In this document: in pieces, positions 12,801 through 32,900 of the stretch
Layout: each line of letters begins with the position of its first letter
Position numbering within the stretch: the stretch's first letter is position 1
From: Haliclystus octoradiatus
Lineage: Eukaryota > Cnidaria > Staurozoa > Stauromedusae > Haliclystidae
Reading direction: 5' to 3'
NCBI GenBank assembly: GCA_916610825.1
Contig: OU744454.1
Location: forward strand, 335,001-399,000
DNA: 64,000 nucleotides
Program-made: the position numbers and the translations under genes
Notes under the pieces: generated by a model
The model's input: the letters and a program-made list of their open reading frames with translations, nothing else
Databases searched by the model: none
What the model was told of the DNA's origin: nothing

Positions 12801-15331
12801 AAAACCCAGACCAAAATAAAATGACATATATAAGACTTCAGTAGACTATTGATAAAAACACAACACTGAGAATGCAAAGAACAGAACAAAATGAATAGTT
12901 TCAGAACGCAAAATTGCCTTTATTCGACCTTTAGTTACTTATTAATAAAGGTGAAAATTCTAAGACAGGACGTTAAAATTCTTAGCGACTCAAACGAACA
13001 TTCAAAACGCGGCGACGTCATTGTCAATGAAAACCCAGACCAAAACAAAATGGTAGATTTCATACTTTGGAAATCTCAGACCGGACGTTGGACCGTGTTT
13101 AAGTTGACAGCGACCCATACGAACATTCAAAACGCGGCGACGTCATTGTCGAGGAAAACCCAGACCAAAATAAAATGACATATAGAAGACTTCAATAGAC
13201 TATTGATAAAAACACAACACTGAGAATGCAAAGAACAGAACAAAATGAATAGTTTCAGAACGCAAAATTGCCTTTATTCGACCTCTAGTTCCTTATTAAT
13301 AAAGGTGACAATTCTAAGACAGGACGTTAAAATTCTTAACGACTCAAACGAACATTCAAAACGCGGGACGTCATTGTCGACGAAAACCCAGACCAAAATA
13401 AAATGACATATATAAGACTTCAATAGACTATTGATAAAAACACAACACTGAGAATGCAAAGAACAGAACAAAATGAATAGTTTCAGAACGCAAAATTGCC
13501 TTTATTCGACCTCTAGTTCCTTATTAATAAAGGTGACAATTCTAAGACAGGACGTTAAAATTCTTAACGACTCAAACGAACATTCAAAACGCGGGACGTC
13601 ATTGTCGACGAAAACCCAGACCAAAATAAAATGACATATATAAGACTTCAGTAGACTATTGATAAAAAACACAACACTGAGAATGCAAAGAACAGAACAA
13701 AATGAATAGTTTCAGAACGCAAAATTGCCTTTATTTCGACCTCTAGTTCCTTATTAATAAAGGTGACAATTTAAGACAGGACGTTAAAATTCTTAGCGAC
13801 TCACACGAACATTCAAAACGCGATGACGTCATTGTCAATGAAAACCCAGACCAAAACAAAATGGTAGATTTCATACTTTGGAAATCTCAGACCGGACGTT
13901 GGACCGTGTTTAAGTTGACAGCGACTCATACGAACATTCAAAACGCGGCGACGTCATTGTCGAGGAAAACCCAGACCAAAATAAAATGACATATAGAAGA
14001 CTTCAATAGACTATTGATAAAAACACAACACTGAGAATGCAAAGAACAGAACAAAATGAATAGTTTCAGAACGCAAAATTGCCTTTATTCGACCTCTAGT
14101 TCCTTATTAATAAAGGTGACAATTCTAAGACAGGACGTTAAAATTCTTAGCGACTCAAACGAACATTCAAAACGCGGGACGTCATTGTCGACGAAAACCC
14201 AGACCAAAATAAAATGACATATATAAGACTTCAGTAGACTATTGATAAAAACACAACACTGAGAATGCAAAGAACAGAACAAAATGAATAGTTTCAGAAC
14301 GCAAAATTGCCTTTATTCGACCTCTAGTTCCTTATTAATAAAGGTGACAATTCTAAGACAGGACGTTAAAATTCTTAGCGACTCAAACGAACATTCAAAA
14401 CGCGGCGACGTCATTTTTGACGAAAACCCAGACCAAAATAAAATGACATATTTAAGACTTCAGTAGACTATTGACAAAAACACAACATTGAGAATGCGGA
14501 GAACAGAAGAAAATGAATAGTTTCAGAACACGAAATTGCCTTTATTCGATCTCTAGTTCATTAAATCAATAAAGATAACAAATCTCAGACCGGACGCTGG
14601 GTCGGGTTAAAGTTGCAAAAATGGCGACCAAACGAAAACATGAAATGCTATGAGTAATTTAGTAAACCCAATCTTTGACTACTTTAAAATACTAGGCAAC
14701 ATCAATTTGAAAATGATAAACAAGAACACACTTTCACGAACTGCTACAACTCATAATACCTGAGTTAAACGAATATATAGGTTCCTTTTATCCATACGCA
14801 TATTCACAGCGTTCCAAACAAATATTCAAAATCGCGGCGATCGTAGATGTTTATGATAGGTTTGTTTTGTAAAAGTCCGCCGTATATAATCACAGCCAAG
14901 CTTTCATTTTCTTCATTTCTTCATCATTAATGTTGTTAATTTGCTATAAGTCCAAAAGAAAGTCTGATTCTGGCGATATTTCCTTCTTAATTGGTCTTTT
15001 CATCTGAATTCGAATGTTCGTATGAGACGTTGCGAATGTTCGTGTGGACGTTGGGAATGAAGAAATTAGGCTGGTTTGTGTTTAATCCATTTTTATCGAC
15101 CGAAATCCGAACTGCATTGCTATCAACCTGTTGCGTTAATCACCATAAATTTTACCAACAAATGATAATATAATGTTTCTCTATCGATTTGAGTCAAATT
15201 TAAGAAACGATTCTCCTGTTTACACTACGAAAAGTAGACTTTAAAATCAATCCGGTCTGAGTCTGAGTCTGGGTTTTAGGCCTCTGGTCTGGGTCTGAGT
15301 CTGGGTCTGGGTCTGGGTTTTAGGCACTCCC
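9873..15331. mobile_element. Giant non-autonomous Mutator-like foldback element
   Basis: The ends are long inverted repeats starting GGGAGTGCCTAAAACCC (9873) and its mirror (15331), flanked by 9-bp direct copies of CAAAGTAAT (9864-9872 and 15332-15340). The terminal repeats run at least 730 bp and open with CCCAGA/CTCAGA hexamers. Inside, a repeat family of units about 225-360 bp long is in forward orientation to about 11650 and inverted after it: four copies on the left and ten on the right, counted by the GCCTTTATTCG block. The units carry GACGTCA and TGACGTCA palindromes. There is no transposase ORF; the short ORFs are repeat translations. The left end is about 90 bp upstream of the ZC3H13 start codon. 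Confidence 0.92.
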
Positions 15332-15340
15332 CAAAGTAAT

Positions 15341-17196
15341 CAATTGACGGACGCCATCTTGATAAAAGTCTGCAACAATATGAGACTGTGATGTTGTTAT
15401 ACGAGGTTACCTATCGTTTAGACCACTGCGACGAAATCCTGTAAAAATGTTGAACTTTTATTTGTCTAAACATTGAGAGGCAAAACAAGGTAAACATACT
15501 CTCACGTCCTGCCGTAAAGTTACAAGTATAATTGATATAGAAATAAGATATAAAATAGTTAGATGAATAATAATGATATAAATGATGATAATAATATGCA
15601 GACCATTTGAGAGAGTGCTCGATACAATTAAGTGGAGCTATTGTAAATTAATTGTTTCATTCATTATAAATGATGATATGTTTGAGATTTTGAAAACCTT
15701 TGAACAGATTTAGACGTTGCACTGAAGCTTCCAGGTTATATGATTCAAGAATGAGCAATCCAAAAAGGATAAATAACTTTTCATTGTTGAGACGCTGACG
15801 TTGAGATCTGAGCTGATGAGACTCTCTTTTATTGCTGCATGTACTCGTCTGTGGGGTTATATTCCAGATGAGATCAAATCTTTAAAAACAACCAAGATCA
15901 AGATCAAATATGTTCAAATCTAGAGTTACAGAATATTTCCAAAATACAACTTAGTTATACAGCGGTTGACATGTATGCAATATTAGTTATCATTCCATTA
16001 TATATATATATATATTTTAATTTTATTCAGTTCAGTTTAAATGGTTAACTTTAGTTATTATAATTTTGGAACAATGTAAACGAGCAATTTGCTCATATTG
16101 ACAACACACACACACACGCGAGCAGAGCTGGTACAGGAAGGCACCGAACATCAATAAAAAAAAACAGATTCGAATTATATTTTAAACTTAGATGATCATT
16201 CTACACCATATTTAAGTCAGTTAAGTCTCTAAAGAAAAATATGAACGCATATGTAAGGACTGTTCATTTTAAAAATATTCAATTGTCCACATACGGGTAT
16301 GTTAAATTTATAGAGACATAACATAGATATCTATCAATAGGTCTATTAAAACGGAGTATTATTGGAAACAATACATTTTACCACTACTGTACCGATCCAC
16401 AAATGGACTGATTCTATATTTTTTACTTTGTAACGGTTTGTTCTGACGTATGAATTAATTACCGTATGTGACATATATTCTATTGGTAGACTAATGATAG
16501 TTGTCGTCATAACTTCAGTTTGGTAACCCATTAATTTCAATTTTATGTATGTAATAATACATTTATATCATATCCATATACGTCACAGCAATATTAAGAT
16601 GAGATACGATATTAGCACCACCACATGACTGTGGTTTCAATCCATTTTGTATCTTGTGTGTAATTCATTTGACCAAACGCACAAAAACCACGTGCAGGAA
16701 ATAAGACAAACGATGGCCACAGCAATAATTCCACCAAAACCCATACTGCGGGCACACAAGGGTACAAAATTAAAAATTTATATCGTTAAAAGAAATGGCA
16801 CCGACACGAGTAGCAAATATTTATTGGTAAAAACTATATGTATTGACCATCATTATAATATTAATAAAATCACGTTTTAGCTATATGAGTGGATATAATC
16901 AGGATATAGTAATTACAGTATACAAAGCAATGAATGAAAGGGAGGCTTGTACGCTGGTGGCTAGATTGTAGAAATCAAGGATCTAATTGGCTAAAAGAGC
17001 AGGTGGTAGTCACGTGCTCACTGTGAATGCGCGCGCATGACAATGCATCAATCGAGCAGCAGTGGAATTATTATTAGGAGTGTGTCGTTTTCATTAAATT
17101 ACAATCAAGAGCGTTATTTGGAATACAATCAAACAAAGAACAACGATAAATGTTGTTAAATAAACTAAACAACTTCTAAGCCTTTCAAAATTTAAT
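15341..17196. other. Intergenic stretch between the foldback element and SUCLA2
   Basis: No host gene is seen. Near 15780-15910 the plus strand has an open stretch reading RLWGYIPDEIKS, which resembles the tail of a LINE ORF2 (weak evidence). Short TA and CA runs lie near 15995 and 16105. The rest is AT-rich and unexplained. Confidence 0.45.
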
Positions 17197-23679
<6,483 letters not shown>

Positions 23680-23918
23680 CTTGCTAAGCGACTAATTTCG
23701 ACGAGGCCTTGAGCTGAGAATGCTAGGATACAGCCGACAAATCGAGTATCGCGCGATTATCGAACGTCGACATATTGATAGTCAAATTCTTGGTTAAATT
23801 GTTAATTAAAACAATGTAATGCAGCTATGTTATGTTACAGTGTCAATATAATGCATCCTGCTGCTGATGCTATTTTTACATAAAATGCTACTTTTTCTTA
23901 GAGCAAAGCAATTACATC

Positions 23919-23924
23919 TTTATT
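23919..23924 (-). terminator. Candidate polyadenylation signal of MOGAT
   Basis: AATAAA on the minus strand about 70 nt after the MOGAT stop codon and about 240 bp before the SUCLA2 start codon. Confidence 0.4.
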
Positions 23925-23991
23925 TGAATAGAAATACAGTATTTGATATATATACATTTTTTATAATTGCAGTTAATAATTCATGTTTGGT

Positions 23992-26900
23992 TTAACTGAT
24001 CTCTAGATGGACATTATCGGCTATGCCATAGTTTGATTTATTACATTCAAACAATGCATTTAGTCCATCAACATAACGTTTGTGTAATAAATCGAGCTGT
24101 TCATTGGTGGGTTCTGCAACCAGTGGGACATCGATAGGGTTACCGACTACAAACAAAATAAACAAAAATGAATTAAAATTAACAAACAAGCCTATGTATG
24201 GCATCATATTTAAGCCAGAACTGAAGGGTTTTGATATATTACAACAAAAACAGTAGCAGTAATTGAGACAGTATTGCTCTATCGAAGGCGCCCGTATCAC
24301 TCCTCTATTTCTAGATGAGTAACTCTGGATCTTTCCGTAGCCTGCATGCACACTCTCTGTAAATCAGAAACTTGGTAAAACAAGAGCGTGTGCGAGCAGG
24401 ATACTCTTTTCGCTAAGAGCAGTGATTGTGAATGTACTGATCTCAGCCACAACTCAAAAGATTAACTTCAACAGATTTCATATCAGATGGGCCTCCATTG
24501 TCAATGCGCGTCAATGCGACGCAGCTACTCACAAGATTTCCAATCACGGGGCTGATCCAGGCTGGTGCAAAACAAGCGCTCGCGCCAGTCAAAAATTTAA
24601 AGCTTTGTCGGACCCCTAGGTGGAAAGTCAAGGCTGAGTTGACATTCGGGGGATTTGAACCAATCAGAGTCGATTATATATGATCCGATCCGAAGTCTGT
24701 TTGCTCTGCTATTTGAGCTTATCCTCCCTTCTATTATCTATTAGAACAAGGATTTACGCGAAACACTGTGCAAAATCGAAATGCGAAACCAGAATGCGAT
24801 TTCAGCGGGGAAAGTTTTAGAGAGAATTCCTACTTTTTCATGCTTAGTTCTTCCGCTTTTGCTGGTTACAGATCATGGTGGCTGCAAAATGTGTAATTGA
24901 GGTTGTTTGAAACGATTTAACTGATTTTTTCAGTGGCGATTGTTTGTTTTCAAAGTTGATTAGAATGCAATAAATAGTCAATTGTAATTTTAGGTTGTAT
25001 TTTATTTACGAGATTAATGATTTACAATTTAACGATATGAGATAATTACATAAAATATAAAATGAATAAACGTTCATACAACCTGGCTCTTCGGTATCTT
25101 TGAGCTGTAATATGATGATAATGTCTTTAAAACGACGATAATAATAACGATGATTCTCTAAACTTATTTTGAACGATTTGGTGTGGCCTTTGAACGATGC
25201 CAACACCATGAGAATAACAATATAAAAATTGATTATAAAATATATATAAAAATTGCACGGCCAATATTAACATTAATATTGGTCGACATTTAAACGAGGC
25301 TTTAATCAAACGAGGCCGTAATAACGCTATTTTCAACAGCCGGCCCTGATGTGACCTACGATTCTAGGCACATCACATTTATCGTTATTGTCCGGTAATA
25401 AGTTGACAAGTTTGCAAACAGGACGAATTAATTGATGTTTTGATGTATTCAGTTGAACGGAGCGAACACGGTCGTCCTTACCAGGGAATAACTTTTTCAA
25501 TTTTTCCAAGCATCCATTGTGCACGAGGCAGATTTTCGTCAATAATAAATACAATGTCATTGATTTGAAGTTGTTTGACATCTCTTGTCCATTTGCTGCG
25601 TAACGTTAAAGTTGGAAGATACTCGCGAACCCACCGTCGCCAGAAATGATCGGCTAATACCTGTGCTTGCTTCCAGTGTCTTCGGCCGTGGAGTTCCTTG
25701 TTATCGAATTCTCCGGGTGGTGAATTATGACTTGCTCTTCCAATTAGGAAATGATTTGGTGTTAAAGATTCATACGAATCATTGTTTTCGCTTACATAAA
25801 CCAGAGGTCTTGAATTAATAAATGCTTCTACCTCAGTCAAAGTGGTTATCAGCACTTCATCAGTGACGCAGCTTGATTCACTACCAACAGAGAAACCGTG
25901 AAAAAGCCGTTAAATTACTATGAAAAAACCGTGAAAATGTCAAAAACCGTGAAAAATACGTGAATTGGGCTTCATCATTTTTGTCTGTATGTTTACTTGG
26001 CCGTGAAAATTCCGTGAAAATGTTAATGTTTCGTTCAAGACCGTTATAATACCGTGAAATCATAACTATTCTCAAAATCCTCACCGTGAAAATAGCGTTA
26101 AAAATCTTTAGAAATATTTCACGGACAGCTTGAGTAGAACATTGGAGAAAAAGATCGCGGTAAATGTTGAAGTTAAAATCGTGTAGTGAAAATTGAAATC
26201 ATTACAAATTTACCGTTTTAATAATATCAAATAAAAGTACTGATAGATTACTTTTAAGATATAACATCAATGACTTGATCATTATTTGCGCAATATAATT
26301 TATATAAAGCACATCACAATCTTGCATTCTATCCTTACAGTAATTTTAATGAATACAGATGTAGATTTTCCAACACAGTGGAAATGCTGAGAAGATAATG
26401 TTGACGAAAGAGATCTTTTTTCTCAATATAGTTGTTCCACAATGTGAAAATGTTTACAGAGCATTAATTCTCAAATCGAAATATAGATTAGTAGGACGTC
26501 AGGATTTATCGTTTGTGTACTCGCCAGACTGAAGTTACTCTAAAAACAGTACAAGTATATCGTACTTCAAAACTTACCCGATTTCATTTTCATTTATTTA
26601 TATATGTACATGGGCGGACAACGGAATAGAGATTTCGATTCGACCAGTAACAAATATCCTTCAGTCAAAGAAGAACTGCGTATTGCGAACCAGAGAACAG
26701 AGACAAAATCAACAACACAATAACTACAATATATTTAAAATTAACAAGGAAAATAAAGGGGTAAACTCTTGAATAATAATATAAAATAATTCAAAAAGTA
26801 GGGTTAGCGATATTAATTAATTTAAACCACGTTTTACGTAGTGTACGTTTGTTAAAGTCAACCAACGTTGAATGTCTGTCAATAGATGTTGTTGACTTCA

Positions 26901-29900
26901 TCGACTTTATTTAATTTGATACACATACTGTTCTCTTGTATTTCCACATCATGTGACGACACAAATTGTGCTTCAGTGACGTCATTAAGGATTTATATAT
27001 TTATATATGTACATGGGCGGACAACGGAGTAGAGAGTTCAATTCGACCAGCTACAAATATCCTTCAGTCAAAGAAGAATTGGGTAATGCAAAGCAGAGAC
27101 AGATCAACTATACATGATAACTACGAGATAATATTAAATATATCGTATACTAGACATTATAAATGATGATAACCTGCATATGATAATACAAACTATTGTG
27201 CGATATCGTGCAGTTAAAAGTACGTCCCCTATATTAATATCTTGATATTGATACGAAAAGCTTATGGAAACTCAAAGAATAGGTATAATCAAACAAATGA
27301 AACAAGACATAGCCTAAAGCTGAGGTTAGATACATTATATATAACAGTGAAACATGTTCCCAATGTCATACCTAATTTGTCTAGGGTAATTCAAAATTGA
27401 TATTGAAATGGGCCACATCGATTTGCACTGAGATGGTTTTTGGAAGGGGTCAATACCATCCGTGGAAAATAATATAGACAGGCCCCTTGGATCTCCATTA
27501 AAGTAACCATTTTCAGAATATAAGTCTTTCCACCTGGAAGTATGATGAACATCACTTATATGCTCATCAGTATCGACTACCTCGTTGTGACTTTGTAACA
27601 GTTTCGGTAATTTATAGTTGGCGTAATACCATCGCTGTATCTCGGTTGGTGACACTATGAGCACTTCAGATCCGTACTTGGTTCAAATACTATACAATCA
27701 TTAATACAAATGTCATACGTTACCAATTTTACAATAAAGTCATCAACGAGGCTTAAAGCTCTTCGAAATGTATCTGGCATATGATTCGGTTGTGGATATG
27801 AAGCCTTGAGATGTTTCATCAGTTCTGAAAATGCGTCTTTGCTTATGCTTGGATGTGACGAGAACCACAGCATATAAAATGCCATTTCCTCAAGTACAGT
27901 GTGTCTGCTAGAGTCGCAATTTTTTTCTTGTAATTTCCAATTGAAGGAGATGTCTATGTCTTCATCAGTTACAATAGAATTATCGTCGCACTGATTATGC
28001 ACATTCAAATATTCATTAACGTCAATGTCTTCTCCTTGGATACTGCTTGCATTACTATCTCCATCATTGTCATCATCATTATCATCAACTGGCTGGCACG
28101 GCGAATCAGCATTTTAAATTTCAATTATATTTATTACACTATTAAGATCGTCATTACCGTTTTCTACTGATATTTCATTATTAATTGGATGCTCTATCTC
28201 TGAATAATCATTCGCTTCATATGATAATCCAAAATGGGCAATATGTTTCCTTCTCCTCTTTGCAGAAGTAATTTCGACTTCATAACGACAAAGATTACAC
28301 GGACATAGCGATGACCTATCTTCAAATGATTGAGTCTAATCTAACGGTTTTAACTAATGTCACTAAGCATTTTTTTCATCCAGTGAAAAAGCGCGAAAAT
28401 CGAACCACGTTATATGACATGCGGTTGTCAAGGTTATGTCTCTGTAATGATTTTTTTTCAGCTTAAAGATTTCAGGTCAAAGGTTTTGAATGTATGGTTT
28501 TTTTAATTATTATTGTAAGTATTATTCAAAATTCAAGACGCAACACTAGTTTAAACAATGGATTCTAAACTTGACGAATTTTTAAATCAAGTAAACGCTT
28601 CACACTTGAAAGAAATTTTAATTGCTAATCAGGTATGGAAACATTATGTATTATCCTTTGTCTTTTCAGTCTAGACAATAATACCGATAGAATGAAGAAG
28701 TCTTCAATATCTTCAATATTCAATTTGAAATAGATTTTCTGTATTACATTTCAGTTCAATACGTGGGAGAGGTTCATTAATTTAGCCAGTCATAAAGTAT
28801 TTATAGAGAAATTATCATTGTCACCGGCCGAAGAGCTTGATTTAATAGTTGCCTTAGAAAAAGTTTCGGAAGGGGCTTTAGTCTCTTCCATCCAAACAAC
28901 AGGTGATATTTTTAACGTAAATAATTGATTAACACCATAACAGGCTGTATTAACTTGGTCATTAACTTGATATGCAGGATTAGGCGTCAAAGCAAGAAGG
29001 CGAAAAGATAAAGATACAAGTGAGCAGAAAAAGTTCAAGGTAAGCAATGCAATATCTAATTCCAAAAAATTCATTAGATCAGATTATCTAAAACAAGTTC
29101 CACTTTTATCTGTCATCTAATTACAGTACCTGGTGAGGGAAGCAGCAAAACGTTCCGCTTTCTGGAACAAAGCGTTATGCTTTAAAGAAGTGGAGAAAAG
29201 AGGCTTAAAGACTAGATTTCACGCGGAGATACTTCATTCATTTTACAATGTACCAATCATATTCAAACATGCCCTGGGATATATCAAACAAAATTAATTC
29301 GTTTCGTTTATTTAGATGTTTAATCGTAACCCCGAATTTAAGGAACACGCCGATACCATTGACAAGCATTTGGCAGAAGCACTGTCAAACAGACGCCAAT
29401 ATTTAAACAGGTAGGTAAGGCTGGAATTACGATCCATATACCGATCATAGATTTGCATCCGCTATTCCAAGTTTGTAACTTTCAAAACGTTGTTAATATG
29501 CAGCAAAAATCCACATCTGAAAGAGCACTAGAAGATATTGAACCTTGTCCAACATCAAGGTAATTGTGCGATTCTTCTATTACATATATCTAAATATTAT
29601 ATATTATACATACCAATGTTTAATTTACATGTATTAATTCGTTGCAGATCAGAAATCGTATCAAAAGAGAATGCGATTACAAATCGCTTACTAGGGTGAG
29701 ACGTCGATGTTTAAAATATATAATTGTTTATTCAATTACTAACAATGTATAGGCTAATAGAAAACATTGTCAAAGATGGAAATTTTAACTGCAGATATCA
29801 TAGCCAATAAAAATTAGTTTATAGACTATGAACATACCATACACATGCAGCTAGTAGTGTCTCATTTGAATGCGGGCTTTATATAATAGTATATAGTTAA

Positions 29901-32900
29901 GTTTGGCGGTAGTCTCGTTGTACGTTCTTGTGTACTTTTACGTTCTGATATGATTAGTGTACTGTATAGACTACATTTACTTTCAGGTTCACACTCATAT
30001 TAACCCACAATGAAGAAGAGATTGGGAGGGCAGTCCTTTCGGAAATCTGTGATGGTGAGTCCAAGTGCATACAGACTCTGATCAAAACGAGACTTTGGAA
30101 GGTCAACTAAAACTTATTACAAATTACTTCAAAATTCATCAGAATTTGTTATGGTTAAGAGTCACGGCATAATTATAAATATTTATGTAATTACTTCTAT
30201 TTCAAATTTTGTCAATTGCATTTCTTAGAGGTAAATTAAATGCCATTTTAAGCTGTGTCAATATTTTATATTGTAATAGAAAAAAGGCTGCTTTTTTTAG
30301 TTTTACACCAATTCTAACTGATTTTCAAGCAATGGATATGAAATTTTATTATATATTTTGGATATTACACTCAGTCCAATCAAATAATTGCTTAATAATA
30401 TGATCGCTTTCGTAGTCAAAATTTAGTATCAAAAGCTGAAGTATGATACTGTATGTCTGTATAATATTCAGCATAACAAAATTAATTATCGTTGTTATGC
30501 ATCTTCATAATAATACAAATAAACACAAAAATGGTATAAATCATAAGATCAATATCACAGCAGTTATCATATTTATTAATGTTAGCTATGCTTATACGTA
30601 CGATGCTTACTCAGTCTATTCTCCTATTCAGACATGTACGCCATGGTTGTATTGAAAGCAAAGAATCCATCAAGTACTAAAACAATTGAGCTTCACGGGA
30701 AATCGGAAAAGGGAAATTTATTTTTCAAGGATGCACCCGTAAGTATATCATTTTGTGTTGTTTACCAGCTAAAGTGTGGGCGATTGTAGATTATTGCATG
30801 AGATGAGTTATGTGGTAGGCGTCCGAGTTATTTACAGAAGTTACAATAGCGGTGATGAATACGCACTGGTTACCATAAAACTCAAAATAAGAGAAGCGCT
30901 CACGTTGCGAAGTTCGGCAGTTATAAAGTCTACGTGAATTGGACATCATATTTATAAAATATCAAGCGCTTAGGGGATGGAGATCGACCTTTTTTCAAAT
31001 AGTTCCATGTATTCTGTATAATTTTGAATAACAACGTTATTGAATCTATCTTTTCAGATTAAAGACAAATTTAAATGGAAGTTGGCTAAATTGAAAATAC
31101 CAATTAAATTTGCAAGTCAAGCTAAATCTCCAACTCCTTTACATGAAGTCCCTCAAGTTATGTCCAACGAAGGAAAAAGGCAGAGAAAAAAGAAAATTAT
31201 TTATAATATTTGAAAAATATATTACAATTATTTATATTAATTGTAGCCTAATTGTTAATTAATATTGATTATTTTTCTATTAATTTTACAATATAATTAT
31301 TTTCCTGTATTCGCGATGCCTGTTCTCGATTTATCGTTTCGATCTGATGTGATACGAACTGCGTCAAGCGGTTATATTATAGGGCATATTTATTGCGACA
31401 AATTAAAAGTCGCGCGGGTTATGAAAATGGGAAGAAATATTGCCTTCACTTTGTCAGTACGTTTCACGGCTCAATCACGATGTTTTCACGGTTCTTTCAC
31501 GGATATTTTGGTATTAGTTTCATGATGATTTCACGGTTTTTTCACCTTTATTCACGGCATTTTCACGGTTTATTGCGCCGTGAAAAAGGGCCCAAATAAC
31601 GTCTTTTTCACGGTTTGTAAAAACGTTAAAAAAACGTTATATTTTCACGGCTTTTTTCACGGTTTTTCGGTTGGTAGTGATTGTAGGATCACCTTCAATA
31701 GCCTCTTTGTTGATCTTACCATTCTTTTCCAAATGCTACCAAAATGAGGTCAAGATGGTGGGTTAAAATGCCAACTTATCTGTAAAAGCGCCAAAGGAGT
31801 CATTATTTTATCTTGATCAAGGTCTTGTAGACATTTCTTCAATTCCTTTTCACCACTGACTAGATTCGTGCCGTTATCACTCCATATAACTTTAGGATTT
31901 CCACGTCGAGATATCATACGACGAATAGCAGATATGAGACTGTCAGTGTCTAAGGTGTAGGCCATTTCAAGATGAACAGCCCTCGTTACCAAGCAAGTGA
32001 ACAATGCACCGTATCGCTTTTCTGTACGACGACCAACTTTAGTTTTCAAGGGTCCGAAGTAGTCGATGCCAACATTTGTGAAAGGAGGCGAATAGCATTC
32101 AAGTCTTGATATTGGTATATCAGCCATCATGGGTGTTTGAGGTTGTGTATCCCTTCTGCGACATATCATGCAGTCGTGAACAATTTTTCGGGTTATACTT
32201 CTGGCTTTTGGAATCCAATACCTCTGACGGACTTCACTTATCACGTGTTCAGTTCCAACATGATGCAACTTTTCATGAATATCTTTGAGGACCAGTTTCG
32301 TCAGCTGGTGAGTTGGCGATAGAACAATCTGATGTTTTGCTTCGTACGGGACAGGTGCTTTGCTGAGCCTGCCACCAACCCTCATTATGCCTTTTGTGTC
32401 ACAGAATGGCACCAGAGGAACGATAGAGCTGTTCTTGTGCACTGCTAATCCTTTCTTCAACAGTTCAAGATCTTCATGGTAGCTCTCACGTTGGGCAAGA
32501 CTGATGGCCAATGTTTCAGCTTCACTCATCTCTGTGGCTGTTATTGGGGATGACATGCTGACGGCATTGTTCTTTGTTGCAGAGACGTGTCTTCGTGACC
32601 ATCTACGAATTCTTGAAATTACACGTAAGATTCTTGTGATTTTACTAAATCTATGCCATTCAATAATTGACTTCCTTTGAGTAGATGTTGTTGCTAGAGA
32701 CGTCGTCTTGATTTCCTCTGTTGTCGTATTTAACAAAGGTGATGATGGCCAGTTTTCTTGGCATTCATGCAGGAATGCCGGTCCATTGAACCACCTATCA
32801 TCTTCGAGCAGTTGCGCTATCTTTAATCCCCTTGAGGCTTCATCGGACGGGTTGTTTACACCAGGGACAAGTTTCCATTCCGCTTCGTTCGTAAGTTCTT

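Larger units (their letters stand above)
25879..31679. mobile_element. CACTA (EnSpm) DNA transposon inside the BEL/Pao element
   Basis: The inverted ends begin CACTACCAAC at 25879 and, in reverse complement, at 31679, with a 3-bp duplication ATT (25876-25878 and 31680-31682), the hallmark of CACTA elements. Both subterminal regions are crowded with CCGTGAAAA-type motifs. It carries a minus-strand TNP2-like transposase remnant (27335-28330) and a plus-strand spliced gene (28558-31213), divergently arranged. Because it interrupts a young retrotransposon it must have moved even more recently. Confidence 0.92.

Noticed and set aside
10648-14466. Recurrent ORFs of 60-95 codons with shared sequence
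   Set aside because: They are the repeat units of the foldback element read in various frames; no start, splice or codon signal supports a gene.
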